From contig JANYDM010000015.1 of assembly GCA_025363575.1 (NCBI GenBank), positions 5,887 to 69,886 on the forward strand: DNA of 64,000 bases. Reading direction: 5' to 3'. How positions within the stretch are numbered: position 1 is the first letter of the stretch; each line of letters begins with the position of its first letter. Positions 45,565-54,607 of the stretch are shown here, in pieces. The position numbers and the translations under genes were made by a program. Origin of the DNA: Betaproteobacteria bacterium. Its GTDB lineage: Bacteria; Pseudomonadota; Gammaproteobacteria; Burkholderiales; SG8-41. Under the pieces are notes generated by a model. The model was not told the DNA's origin. It ran no database searches and saw nothing but the letters and a program-made list of their open reading frames with translations.

Positions 45565-46980
45565 TTGAGTATGAGTGAATTGCACGCGCCCGCCGTTGCC
45601 CCAACGCGCGAGCTTGCGCAGTGGGCGTCCGCATTGCGCTATGAAGATTTGCCGACCGCGGTCGTCGCGAAGGCCCGCACCTGCGTGCTCGACGCGCTCG
45701 GCGTTTGCCTGTTCGGCTCGACGCTCGCATCGGTGCAGAAACTCGCAGCGATGGTCGCAGAAGAAAACTGCGCGCCGCAGGCGGCGGTGTTCGGGCTGCC
45801 GATGCGCACGTCGGCTTCGCAAGCAGCTTTGATTAATGCAGCGTCGGCGCATGCTTTCCAGCTCGACGAGATTCATATCGAAGCGACTTTGCATCCGGGC
45901 GCGATTGCGGTCCCCGTCGCGCTTGCCATCGCCGAAGCGGGCGGCGGCGCCAGCGGCCGCGAGTTGATTGTCGCGCTGGTCGCGGGCTACGAAGTCGGTC
46001 TGCGCGTCGGGCTCTCGGCGAAAGGCGGTATGTTTGCGCGTGGCTATCACAATCAGGGCACGACCGGCGCATTTGTCGCCGGCGCCACGGCGGCGCGCCT
46101 GATGAAGTTGAACGCCGATCAGACGCAGCACGCACTCGGCCTCGCGGGTTCGCAGGCCGCCGGCCTGATGGCGGTACAGGAAGGTGCGATGGCAAAGGGT
46201 TTTCATTCCGGGCGCGCGGCGCAAAGCGGCATCTACGCGGCGAGGCTCGCGAAGCTCGGCTACACCGGAATTCCCGACGTGCTCGAGACACGCTATGGCG
46301 GCTTCCTGAGCGCTCTCGTCGGTGATTACCAGCTCGATCCATTGACCGCCGAACTCGGCAAGCGCTGGGAGATGCTCAAAGTCGGCTTCAAGCCGGCGCC
46401 GGCATCCAATGGCAGCATTGTGGCGATGGCTGCGCTCGACAGCATAATGCGCGAGCATGCGCTTGCCGCCGACGATATCGAGAGCGTGACTGCGTACGTA
46501 AGCACGAACACGCTGCATCATTGCGGCTGGGAATACGATCCTGCAAAAATCCAGGGTGTGCTCGCGGCGCAAATGAACTTGCGCTACGGCATGGCGGTGA
46601 TCGCACTCGAGCGCAAGGCAACTGCGGCGCAATTCACCGAGCAGAAGATGCGCGACCCGGTGATTCTAGATTTCGTGCGGCGCGTCAGCGTCGAGCTCGA
46701 GGCGAAATTCGACGGCAGCGGCGGCAAGTATCGTGTTGCCTGCCGCGCCCGGGTCGTGTGCCGCAGCGGTGCGCATCACGATGCAGAAGTGCTTTATCGC
46801 AAAGGCAGTTTCGAAGACCCGATGAGCGACGCTGAAATAGATGAGAAATTCATGGAGTTATCCGGCAAAAGCATTTCGTCTTCGACTGCACAACGCATCG
46901 CAGCCATTGTCGCAAAGCTTGACGCGGCCGAAAACTCGAATGCGCTGACCGATTTGCTCGTGGTGCCGAAGAAAGGATGA
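45565..46980 (+). CDS. MmgE/PrpD family protein
   Basis: The 471-residue protein has LDALGVCLFGSTL, HAFQLDEIHIEATLHPGAIAVPVAL and YHNQGTTGAFVAGATAARLM, the helical-domain signatures of the 2-methylcitrate dehydratase/MmgE family, and a lid domain after residue 280. The family also contains iminodisuccinate epimerase and cis-aconitate decarboxylase. TTG 45565 is chosen because AAGGAG at 45550-45555 is nine bases away; ATG 45571 would be 15 bases away. The stop overlaps the next gene (ATGA). No prpB/prpC genes are nearby, so methylcitrate-cycle function is unlikely. Confidence 0.87.
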   Translation: MSMSELHAPAVAPTRELAQWASALRYEDLPTAVVAKARTCVLDALGVCLFGSTLASVQKLAAMVAEENCAPQAAVFGLPMRTSASQAALINAASAHAFQLDEIHIEATLHPGAIAVPVALAIAEAGGGASGRELIVALVAGYEVGLRVGLSAKGGMFARGYHNQGTTGAFVAGATAARLMKLNADQTQHALGLAGSQAAGLMAVQEGAMAKGFHSGRAAQSGIYAARLAKLGYTGIPDVLETRYGGFLSALVGDYQLDPLTAELGKRWEMLKVGFKPAPASNGSIVAMAALDSIMREHALAADDIESVTAYVSTNTLHHCGWEYDPAKIQGVLAAQMNLRYGMAVIALERKATAAQFTEQKMRDPVILDFVRRVSVELEAKFDGSGGKYRVACRARVVCRSGAHHDAEVLYRKGSFEDPMSDAEIDEKFMELSGKSISSSTAQRIAAIVAKLDAAENSNALTDLLVVPKKG

Positions 46981-47948
46981 AAGCGCACCTCTGTTTACTG
47001 TTTGCGACAGTGCTAAGCGCATCGGCAGCAGGTGCGTTCGCCGCCGATACTTTTCCGTCGAAGCCGATCCGCCTCGTGGTCGGATTTGCGCCGGGCGGCT
47101 ACGTCGATCTGGGCGCGCGTCTTGTGGCGATGCCTCTGGGCAATGCGCTCGGTCAGCAAGTCATCGTCGACAATCGTAGCGGCGCTGGCGGAGTGGTTGC
47201 CGCCGACATCGCGGCCCATTCGCCGGCGGACGGTTACACGCTGACGATCGGCAGTGTCGGCACGCACGCGATCAACCAGACCCTCTACCGCAAGCTGCCG
47301 TACAACGTCGTGCGGGATTTCCAGCCGATCGCACGGCTCTCCGATGCGCCGAACATTCTCGCGGTGCACCCGTCGTTTCCCGCGAAATCGGTCAAGGAAC
47401 TCATCGCGATGGCGAAAGCGCAACCCGGGAAAATACTGTACGCGTCCGCAGGCGCCGGGACATCAACGCACATCGCAGCGGTGCTGTTTGAGTATCTGGC
47501 CAAGGTAAAGCTGGTGCACGTGCCATACAAGGGCGGCGGGCCCGCGATGGTCGACGTTGTCGCCGGCCAGGTGCCGGTCACGTTCGCGACCGCCGCGTCG
47601 GTTTCTCCGCATACAAAATCAGGACGTCTGCGCGGGCTCGGCATTACAGGCAGCCAGCGCTCCACGCTATTGCCCGATCTGCCGACCATTGCGGAAGCGG
47701 GGCTGCCGGGCTATGAAATGATCAATTGGCTCGGCTTGTTTGCGCCTGCCGGCACGCCGCGCAGCATTGTCGATCGCGTTGCCGCCGAGTCACTGCGCAT
47801 CGTGCAAACGAGCGACGTGCGCGAACGGTTCAATGTGCAGGGCGCCGAGCCTGCGCCGCTCAGCACCGATCAGTTCACTGTCTTCGTCAGGCATGAAGTG
47901 GAGAAGTGGTCTAAGGTCGTCGCCGCGACCGGCATGACGACCGACTAA
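46977..47948 (+). CDS. Bug/TctC-type solute receptor 4
   Basis: A 323-residue receptor: signal peptide ending AAGAFAAD, FPSKPIRLVVGFAPGGYVDLGAR as loop 1 (Tyr-Val-Asp in place of the usual Gly-x-x-Asp), DNRSGAGGVVAADI as loop 2 and PADGYTLTIGS. The start overlaps the MmgE/PrpD stop, suggesting that this receptor binds the substrate or precursor of that enzyme, probably a tricarboxylate or related acid. It is followed after one base by another receptor gene. Confidence 0.93.
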   Translation: MKAHLCLLFATVLSASAAGAFAADTFPSKPIRLVVGFAPGGYVDLGARLVAMPLGNALGQQVIVDNRSGAGGVVAADIAAHSPADGYTLTIGSVGTHAINQTLYRKLPYNVVRDFQPIARLSDAPNILAVHPSFPAKSVKELIAMAKAQPGKILYASAGAGTSTHIAAVLFEYLAKVKLVHVPYKGGGPAMVDVVAGQVPVTFATAASVSPHTKSGRLRGLGITGSQRSTLLPDLPTIAEAGLPGYEMINWLGLFAPAGTPRSIVDRVAAESLRIVQTSDVRERFNVQGAEPAPLSTDQFTVFVRHEVEKWSKVVAATGMTTD

Positions 47949-47949
47949 A

Positions 47950-48927
47950 GTGTTAGACACGACGTCAGCGGGCCATTGCATCGCGAAAGGCGCCGCGCTG
48001 ATATTGTGTTTCGCCCAGGCGGGCGCGGCAACGTTTCCCGGAAAACCCATACGCGTGATCGTGCCGTTCGCGCCGGGCGGCGGCACCGATGTGATCGCGC
48101 GCGTGCTCATGCAGGAAGCCTCCGTCGCGCTGGGCGCGGCCATCGTCGTCGATAACCGCGGCGGTGCGGGCGGTGTTGTTGGCACCGAACTCGGTGTGAG
48201 GGCGCTTGCTGACGGTTACACGTTGACGCTTGGTTCGGGCAGCTACGCAACCAGCGCCGCTTTGAGCGATCTTACGTACGATCCCGTCAGAGATGTCACT
48301 CCCGTCATTCTGATCGGCGACAGCCCGTTCATCATGACCGTCAACCCGGCAGTTGCTGCGAACACACTGCAGGACCTCATCCGTCTGGCGAAGGCTAAAC
48401 CGAAATCTCTGAGCTATGGCACTACGGGGACGGGCGGCATCACCCATCTCGCGGTGGAACTCTTCGACATGATGGCCGGAACGCAGATGGTGCAGATCCC
48501 GTACAAGGGCACGGCGCCCGCGCTCAACGATGTCATCGGCGGGCAGATTCCGGTGATGCTCGGCACCGCGCCATCGACGTTGCCGCATGTCAGATCAAAA
48601 CGGCTGCGTGCGCTCGCGGTGACGTCTGCGCAGCGTTCCGCCTTTGCGCCCGAGCTGCCGACGGTCGCGGAAGCCGGCGTTCCCGGCTATGAAGCGGTGA
48701 CCTGGTACGCGGTATGGGGGCCAAAGAAATTGCCGGCTGCCGTGGTTGCGCGCCTGAACACCGAGTTTGGCAAGGCGCTTACAGTGCCGGAGATCCGCAG
48801 GAAATTCGAAGTCGAAGCGCTCGAAATTCGCGGCGGCCCGCCGCAGGACCTGGAGAAACTCATGATCCGCGAAATCGAAAAATGGAAAGCCGTCGTGAAA
48901 AAAGCCAACCTGAAAGCGCCATCATGA
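47950..48927 (+). CDS. Bug/TctC-type solute receptor 5
   Basis: A 325-residue receptor starting at GTG 47950, one base after the previous receptor. FPGKPIRVIVPFAPGGGTDVIARV is loop 1, DNRGGAGGVVGTELG loop 2. The signal is short and not basic (hydrophobic segment GAALILCFAQAGAA), so export efficiency may be low or the real start differs. It differs clearly from receptor 4 (loop 1 and C-terminus), so the pair probably binds two ligands. The stop overlaps the GNAT gene start. Confidence 0.91.
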   Translation: MLDTTSAGHCIAKGAALILCFAQAGAATFPGKPIRVIVPFAPGGGTDVIARVLMQEASVALGAAIVVDNRGGAGGVVGTELGVRALADGYTLTLGSGSYATSAALSDLTYDPVRDVTPVILIGDSPFIMTVNPAVAANTLQDLIRLAKAKPKSLSYGTTGTGGITHLAVELFDMMAGTQMVQIPYKGTAPALNDVIGGQIPVMLGTAPSTLPHVRSKRLRALAVTSAQRSAFAPELPTVAEAGVPGYEAVTWYAVWGPKKLPAAVVARLNTEFGKALTVPEIRRKFEVEALEIRGGPPQDLEKLMIREIEKWKAVVKKANLKAPS

Positions 48928-49376
48928 GCGCGAAAATACGCAAGATCGAAGCGCGCGACGAGGCACGCTGGCGCGAGCTGTGGGACGGCTATTGCCGCTT
49001 CTACGAGCGCGAGCCCGCGCCTAAGGTCAACGATTACACGTGGCAGCGCATCATGGATGCAGCGTCACCCGTGCATGGCGTCGTCGCCGAGCAGGGCGGC
49101 CGCGTCGTCGGCATCGCCAATTACATCATCCACGAGAACACGTCGACGCTGACGCCGGTCTGCTACCTGCAGGATTTGTTCGTCGATCCGACGCTGCGCG
49201 CAGGCGGGGTGGGCAAGCAACTGATCGATTGGCTGATGGCGGAGGTGAAGGCGCAGGGCTGGTCGCGCCTGTATTGGAACACGAAGGAAAACAACTACCG
49301 CGCGCGCGGCTTGTACGACAAATACACGCCGCACAGCGGTTTTTTGCGCTATGTCGTCAACAATACCGGGGCCTGA
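48924..49376 (+). CDS. GNAT family N-acetyltransferase
   Basis: A 150-residue cytoplasmic acetyltransferase: VCYLQDLFVDPTLRAGGVGKQLIDWL holds the acetyl-CoA loop (R-x-x-G-x-G-K), and YWNTKENNYRARGLYDKY is the usual C-terminal strand-helix region. It overlaps the upstream receptor gene by four bases (ATGA) and ends the plus-strand unit that begins near 41902. Substrate unknown; resistance to a compound or modification of a polyamine or amino acid are common family roles. Confidence 0.88.
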   Translation: MSAKIRKIEARDEARWRELWDGYCRFYEREPAPKVNDYTWQRIMDAASPVHGVVAEQGGRVVGIANYIIHENTSTLTPVCYLQDLFVDPTLRAGGVGKQLIDWLMAEVKAQGWSRLYWNTKENNYRARGLYDKYTPHSGFLRYVVNNTGA

Positions 49377-49658
49377 GTAGGCTAGAAAGGCGGTTTGGCT
49401 GGCGCGCAGCTATTTACCGAGGGCTATCGCAGTGGGTTGCACTGAGTGTGTTCGCGGCGGCGGCCAGGCGTGAAAAACGCCGAAATTGACCGCAAATGAC
49501 CTGGAAAGCAGTCGGTCACAGCCGGAATCGACGGGGAGAAGCCGGAAAATGGCTCTATTAGACATGCCAAAAGAGCCAACTCAGTCTAAAATGCCGGCCT
49601 TCTCAATCAATTGCATGTCCTGCTCTAGCGGCTGAGGCAGGCTTTATTAGGTGACACC
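49377..49658. other. Gene-free stretch before elongation factor G
   Basis: 282 bases without a credible gene. It has a weak inverted repeat GGCTCT (49551-49556) / AGAGCC (49572-49577). A promoter for the EF-G gene should lie here, but I cannot pick convincing boxes. Confidence 0.5.
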
Positions 49659-51788
49659 ATGGCACGGCAAAAAGAACTGAATCTTTACCGCAACATTGGA
49701 ATCATTGCGCACATCGACGCGGGCAAGACGACGACGACCGAGCGCATCCTCTACTACACCGGTAAAAAGCACCAGATCATTGACGTCCATGACACCAAGG
49801 ACGGCAAATCCAGCACCACGACCGACTACCTCGAGCAGGAGAAAAAGCGCGGCATCACCATTCAGTCCGCCGCCGTCTCGACCGAGTGGAAGGGTCATCA
49901 GGTCAATATCATCGACACCCCGGGCCACGTCGACTTCACCATCGAGGTGAACCGCAGCCTGCGCGTGCTCGACGGCGCCGTGGTGGTGTTCGACGGCGTT
50001 GCCGGTGTCGAGCCGCAGACCGAAACGAACTGGCGCTTGGCCAACCAATACAACGTGCCGCGCATGTGCTACATCAACAAGATGGACCGCATGGGTGCCA
50101 GCTTCGAGAAGGCCGTCACCGGCATCAAGGAGCGCCTCGGCGCCAACATCGTGCTGTGTCAGATCCCGATCGGCAGCCACGATGAATTCAAAGGCATGGT
50201 CGACCTCATCGCGGGCTGCGGCTACGTGTGGAAGGAAGAAGACAAGGATTCCCCGTGGGAGACCATTCCCATCGAGGAAATGAAAGGCAAGTACAAGTTC
50301 TCGAGCACGCGCGACAATCAGTGGATGGACGAGCTCCTCGAGCTGCGCCGCGAAGCGATCGAAACGGCGCTCGCGCTGGACGACGATGCGTTCATGGAAT
50401 TTGTCGAGAACGGCAAGTTCGATATCGAGAAGGTCAAGGAGTGCATCCGCAAGGGCACCGTGCAGGGCAAGCTGGTGCCGATATTCTGCGGCTCATCGTT
50501 CAAGAACAAGGGCGTGCAGCAGCTGCTCGACGGCGTGGTGGATTACATGCCCTATCCCGGCGAGAACGGCGGCATCTCGCTGGTCGATCCGGACGGCAAG
50601 ATCATCGGCGAGCAGGATGTGAAAGACGATGCGCCGGCGCGCGCGCTCGCGTTCAAGGTGATCAACGACCAGTTCGGCACGCTGACCTTCGTGCGCATTT
50701 ACTCGGGTGTCATCAAGAAAGGCGACACCCTGTACAACGTGACGCGCGACAAGAAAGAGCGCATCGGCCGTATCGTCGAAGTGCAGGCCGACGAGACCAA
50801 GGACATCGCGGAAGCGCGCGCCGGCGACATCTGCGCCTTCGTGTCGATGAAAGACACCGAGACCGGCGACTCGTTGTCCGATCCCGATCATCAAGCGCTG
50901 CTCGAGCGCATGCGCTTTCCCGACCCCGTCATCAGCGTCTCGGTCGAGCCGAAGACGCGCGCCGACGTCGAGAAGATGTCGACCGCGCTCTACAAGATGG
51001 CAAAAGCCGACCCGTCGCTGCGTCTCGCAGTGGACCAGGAAACCGGCCAGACCGTATTGCGCGGCATGGGCGAACTGCATCTGGAAGTGACCATCGATCG
51101 GATGCGCACGGAACTGGGCGTCGAAGCCGTCATGGGCAAGCCCAAGGTCAGCTTCCGCGAAGCCTTCGGCAAGGTCGTCGAACACATCTACACGCACAAG
51201 AAGCAGTCGGGCGGTTCGGGCCAGTTTGCCGAGGTTAAGATGGTGTTCGAGCCGCTGCCGGCAGGCACGGGCGTCGAATTCGTCGACGAAGTCACGGGCG
51301 GCCGTATTCCGCGTGAGTTTATTCCGTCGGTCGAGCACGCAATTCGCACTGAGTGCAAGAAAGGGCAGGTCGCCGGCTACGAAGTGGTCGACTTCAGGGC
51401 CCGCCTGCTCGACGGCAAGTTCCATGACGTCGACAGCTCGGCGCTGGCGTTCGAAATCGCGGGGCGCGCCTGCTTCCGCGAATCGCACAGGGCCAGCAAG
51501 CCGAAGCTGCTCGAGCCGGTGATGAAAGTCGAAGTTGTTACCGAAGCAGATTATCTGGGCGACGTCATCGGCGACATCAATCGCCGCCGCGGCCAGGTGA
51601 CCGACCAGGGACAAAAAGGGCCGAGCGCTTTCATCCAGGGCTTCGTACCGCTGGCGGAAATGTTCGGCTACATCAACTTCCTGCGCTCGGCGACCAGCGG
51701 TCGCGGCACGTTCACGATGGAATTCGACCACTACGCCGAAGTGCCGGCTGGTCTGGTCGACAAGCTGATGGAGAAAGAAGCCGCTTAA
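49659..51788 (+). CDS. fusA: Elongation factor G (stand-alone copy)
   Basis: The 709-residue GTPase catalyses ribosomal translocation. AHIDAGKT at 17-24 (G1), IDTPGHVDF (G3), INKMDRMG (G4) and the IQSAAVS switch region are all intact, and length fits EF-G. It is not beside rpsL, rpsG or tuf, so it is probably not the str-operon copy but a second paralogue, perhaps EF-G2-type specialised for ribosome recycling or stress. That cannot be proven from one window. A hairpin follows its stop. Confidence 0.93.
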   Translation: MARQKELNLYRNIGIIAHIDAGKTTTTERILYYTGKKHQIIDVHDTKDGKSSTTTDYLEQEKKRGITIQSAAVSTEWKGHQVNIIDTPGHVDFTIEVNRSLRVLDGAVVVFDGVAGVEPQTETNWRLANQYNVPRMCYINKMDRMGASFEKAVTGIKERLGANIVLCQIPIGSHDEFKGMVDLIAGCGYVWKEEDKDSPWETIPIEEMKGKYKFSSTRDNQWMDELLELRREAIETALALDDDAFMEFVENGKFDIEKVKECIRKGTVQGKLVPIFCGSSFKNKGVQQLLDGVVDYMPYPGENGGISLVDPDGKIIGEQDVKDDAPARALAFKVINDQFGTLTFVRIYSGVIKKGDTLYNVTRDKKERIGRIVEVQADETKDIAEARAGDICAFVSMKDTETGDSLSDPDHQALLERMRFPDPVISVSVEPKTRADVEKMSTALYKMAKADPSLRLAVDQETGQTVLRGMGELHLEVTIDRMRTELGVEAVMGKPKVSFREAFGKVVEHIYTHKKQSGGSGQFAEVKMVFEPLPAGTGVEFVDEVTGGRIPREFIPSVEHAIRTECKKGQVAGYEVVDFRARLLDGKFHDVDSSALAFEIAGRACFRESHRASKPKLLEPVMKVEVVTEADYLGDVIGDINRRRGQVTDQGQKGPSAFIQGFVPLAEMFGYINFLRSATSGRGTFTMEFDHYAEVPAGLVDKLMEKEAA

Positions 51789-51797
51789 GCCAGTCGT

Positions 51798-51836
51798 CCG
51801 GAATCGTGCCGGTGACTGCCGGCGTCACGATTCCGG
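51798..51836. terminator. Hairpin between convergent EF-G and receptor genes
   Basis: CCGGAATCGTG (51798-51808) pairs with CACGATTCCGG (51826-51836), an 11-base perfect stem with a 17-base loop that itself contains CCGG twice. There is no T-tract, so intrinsic termination is less certain. The right arm lies inside the end of the receptor gene. Confidence 0.6.
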
Positions 51837-52790
51837 CTTGAGCCCCGCTTTACGCGCGACTTCGGTCCAGCGCGTCACTTCGCTTTGTACGAAAGTGCCG
51901 AATTCCGCGGGCGTGCTGCCGACGGTCTCGGCGCCTTCGCGCAGGAAGCGTTCCTTGATGTTCGGCAGCGCCATCACGCGCACATACTCTTTGTAGAGCG
52001 CATCGATGATCGCGGGCGGCGTTTTCGCGGGCGCCCAGATGCCGTACCAGTGCGGGATGTCGATGCCCTTGATGCCGGACTCGTCGAGCGTCGGCACGTC
52101 CGGAAAAACTGCGCTGCGCCGTATCGTCGACACCGCAAGCGCGCGCAGCTTGCCGGCTTCGACGTGCGAGCGGATGACCGGCGGCACGATGAACGCGTAG
52201 GTCGCTTCACCGGCGATCAACGCCGTGGTCGCCGGCGCCGCGCCGCGGTAGGGCACGTGGATGCCGCGGATGCCGGCGACCTGCTGAAATAGCTCGCCAA
52301 CCACGTGCGAAATCGAGCCGAGCCCCGTCGATGCGAACACGAATTCGCCCGGCCGCCGTTTCGCCAGCGCGAGAAACTCGCGCACATTCCTGGCCGGTAG
52401 CGCCGGCGGTACGACCAACACGTTCGGTATGCGCACGAGCTGGGTGACAGGCGCGAGGTCGCGCACGACGTCGTAGCCGAGCCTGGCATAGAGCGGCCGG
52501 CTCGTGATCATGCTTGCAGTGTGGATCATGATGAGCTGACCATCGGGTGCAGCGCGCGCAATCGCTTCAGCGGCTATGTGGCCGCTCGCACCCGATCGAT
52601 TCTCTACAACAACCGGTTGACCGAAAGTTTTGGTCATTTCGATCGCCATCACGCGCATGAAAACGTCGGTGCCTCCGCCGGGCGCGAAGCCGTCGAGCAC
52701 GACGATGGGGCGGTTCGGCCAGTCCGCTGCCTGCAGCGCGCCCGCGGCGAGCAGCAAAACGCCTGCAAACGGCAGGCGGATTTTTTTCAT
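51825..52790 (-). CDS. Bug/TctC-type solute receptor 6
   Basis: A 321-residue receptor with signal peptide (MKKIRLPFAGVLLLAAGALQA) and WPNRPIVVLDGFAPGGGTDVFMR as loop 1, VENRSGASGHIAAEA as loop 2, APDGQLIMIHT in place of the common PDGYTLL. ATG 52790 overlaps the stop of the coiled-coil gene. No permease genes nearby; substrate unknown. Confidence 0.92.
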   Translation of the reverse strand: MKKIRLPFAGVLLLAAGALQAADWPNRPIVVLDGFAPGGGTDVFMRVMAIEMTKTFGQPVVVENRSGASGHIAAEAIARAAPDGQLIMIHTASMITSRPLYARLGYDVVRDLAPVTQLVRIPNVLVVPPALPARNVREFLALAKRRPGEFVFASTGLGSISHVVGELFQQVAGIRGIHVPYRGAAPATTALIAGEATYAFIVPPVIRSHVEAGKLRALAVSTIRRSAVFPDVPTLDESGIKGIDIPHWYGIWAPAKTPPAIIDALYKEYVRVMALPNIKERFLREGAETVGSTPAEFGTFVQSEVTRWTEVARKAGLKPES

Positions 52791-53377
52791 CGTTTGATGT
52801 TCAGCCGGCTGAATTCGGCGAGGGCGGCGCGCGCCTTGTTCCACGCGGCGTCTGCGCGGTTGTAATTGTTAACGGCATCTGTCCACTCTTTGGCCGCGTT
52901 GTTCGCGGCGTTCGGTTTCGCCGGCCCCTCGCGCCGCTCGGCCTTGCTCTTGCGGCGGTCGAAGCCCGGCTTGCGGCGGTCGGCCGCGGTCGCGCGCCGC
53001 TCAGCCCGTGCGGGCGCGGCCGCGACGGATTTTTCGCGTTCGGCACGTGCACGCGCGACCGCGGCCAGCGCCGCGTCTGCCTTGTCGCGCTCCGCCTTGG
53101 CGGCGGCGACGGCAGCTTCCAGTACTGCGCGCTTGCGAGCCACGTCCTCGACGCGGTCGAGCTCGGCCAAAGTCGCGGTGAGCTTTTCGACTTCGGCGTT
53201 GTACTGGTTCCACTCAGCGTCTGCCTTGCTCCAGTTGGCGCGCACTTTGTCGTAGCTCACGCTCGCATCGGTGTGCTTGCGCCAGTCGGCGCCGGCCTTC
53301 GAGCGTTCGGCACTGGCCAGCTCGCGCGACATGCGGGCATTGGCCAGCGCGGTTTCGATTTTTTCACGTGCGTTCAT
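52787..53377 (-). CDS. Coiled-coil protein of unknown function
   Basis: A 196-residue, highly charged, helix-rich protein without signal or membrane segment: residues 1-110 are heptad-like with repeats of A/E/K/R, then an Arg/Lys-rich patch (RKPGFDRRKSKAERR) near residues 137-150 and a final helix. No Cys. Its stop overlaps the start of receptor 6. Homology is not recognisable; composition suggests a structural, nucleic-acid-binding or scaffold role. Confidence 0.65.
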   Translation of the reverse strand: MNAREKIETALANARMSRELASAERSKAGADWRKHTDASVSYDKVRANWSKADAEWNQYNAEVEKLTATLAELDRVEDVARKRAVLEAAVAAAKAERDKADAALAAVARARAEREKSVAAAPARAERRATAADRRKPGFDRRKSKAERREGPAKPNAANNAAKEWTDAVNNYNRADAAWNKARAALAEFSRLNIKR

Positions 53378-53475
53378 GGAGGGGAGGGGGCTGGCGGAAA
53401 ACGACGAGCGGATCGCCAGTTTATATCCGCCGAAAGCGGTTTAGCCACCGCGGCGCAAATTAATTGCGGCCGCGG

Positions 53476-54456
53476 TCAGTCGGCGCGCGCGCCGGTGGCT
53501 TTGATGACCTTGCCGTATTTCTCGTACTCCTTGCGAATATAAGCCGCGAATTCCTTCGGCGAGCTGCCCGCCGGATCGGCCACGAGGACGGTCAACCGGT
53601 CCTTGAAATCGGCCGAGGTGACTACTTTGACCGATTCGCGCTGGAGCTTGTCGATGACGGCCTTGGGGGTTTTGGCGGGAGCGCACAGCCCGTACCAGCC
53701 GTTGGCCTCATATTGCGGCCAGCCGGACTCCGCGAAGGTGGGCACGGTCGGCAGATCGGGCCAGCGGGCGGAGCGGGCGAGCGCGAGCGCTTTCAGCCGC
53801 CCGCTTTTCACATGCGGAGCAACTGAGGGCGCGCTGTTGATCTGCAGGTCGATGCGCCCGGAAATCGTATCGTTCATGGCGTCGCCGCCGCCTTTGTAGG
53901 GAATGTGCAGCAGGTCGATGCCTGCCATCATCTTGAAAATCTCCACCGAGAGATGCGACACAGAGCCCGGGCCGCCCGACGCGTAGGACAGCTTACCCGG
54001 CGCTGCTTTGGCGGCTGCGACGAGATCGTTGAGCGTAGAGACCGGCAGTTTGTTGGTCACGACCGCGAGTATCGGTGTCGTCGCGAGCAGCACGATGGGA
54101 TCGAAATCCCTGATCGGGTCGTAAGGAACATTCTTGAATAGCTGCGGACTCGTGGCCTGCGTGGCGGTCGAACAGAACAGCAGCGTATAGCCGTCGGGCG
54201 ATGCCTTGGCCACGATATCGGCGCCGATCAGCGCACCGCCGCCGCCACGGTTTTCGAGTATGACCTGCGTGCTCATGCTCTCGCTGAGTTTGTGCACGAG
54301 CGGGCGCGCGATGTTGTCGTTGGCGCCGCCCGGAGGGTAAGGGACAATAAGCCGAATGGCTTTGGCCGGATAGCTTTGTGCTGATGCGAGATGCGCGATC
54401 GCCATGCCTGTAGCAAGTACAAGCAACGGCATCCACACGTTGTGCAGCCTCTTCAT
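53476..54456 (-). CDS. Bug/TctC-type solute receptor 7
   Basis: A 326-residue receptor: signal ending AHLASAQS, YPAKAIRLIVPYPPGGANDNIARP as loop 1 (Asn-Asp-Asn), ENRGGGGALIGADI as loop 2, and ASPDGYTLLFCST. It stands alone, about 150 bases from a divergent MFS exporter gene. The unusual loop 1 Asn-Asp-Asn motif is common in one Bug subgroup. Confidence 0.93.
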   Translation of the reverse strand: MKRLHNVWMPLLVLATGMAIAHLASAQSYPAKAIRLIVPYPPGGANDNIARPLVHKLSESMSTQVILENRGGGGALIGADIVAKASPDGYTLLFCSTATQATSPQLFKNVPYDPIRDFDPIVLLATTPILAVVTNKLPVSTLNDLVAAAKAAPGKLSYASGGPGSVSHLSVEIFKMMAGIDLLHIPYKGGGDAMNDTISGRIDLQINSAPSVAPHVKSGRLKALALARSARWPDLPTVPTFAESGWPQYEANGWYGLCAPAKTPKAVIDKLQRESVKVVTSADFKDRLTVLVADPAGSSPKEFAAYIRKEYEKYGKVIKATGARAD

Positions 54457-54607
54457 GGTTCGGGCCCCTCCGCCGCGCTGAAGCGCTATGTTAGAGCATT
54501 TCGACGCGGCAGCGTCGCGCTGTTATCCTACGCGCACAACTAGAAAAGCATGACGGAGCAGTGATGTTCGAGGAGGACTCAGGGAATACGCGCGGCGGGT
54601 TCGCGAT

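Noticed and set aside
46977..48927. Tandem duplication of receptor genes
   Set aside because: Although adjacent, receptors 4 and 5 differ in signal peptide, ligand loops and C-terminus, so a recent duplication is not supported.
50493..51731. 412-codon minus-strand frame inside elongation factor G
   Set aside because: Fully antisense to fusA, with no recognisable motif.
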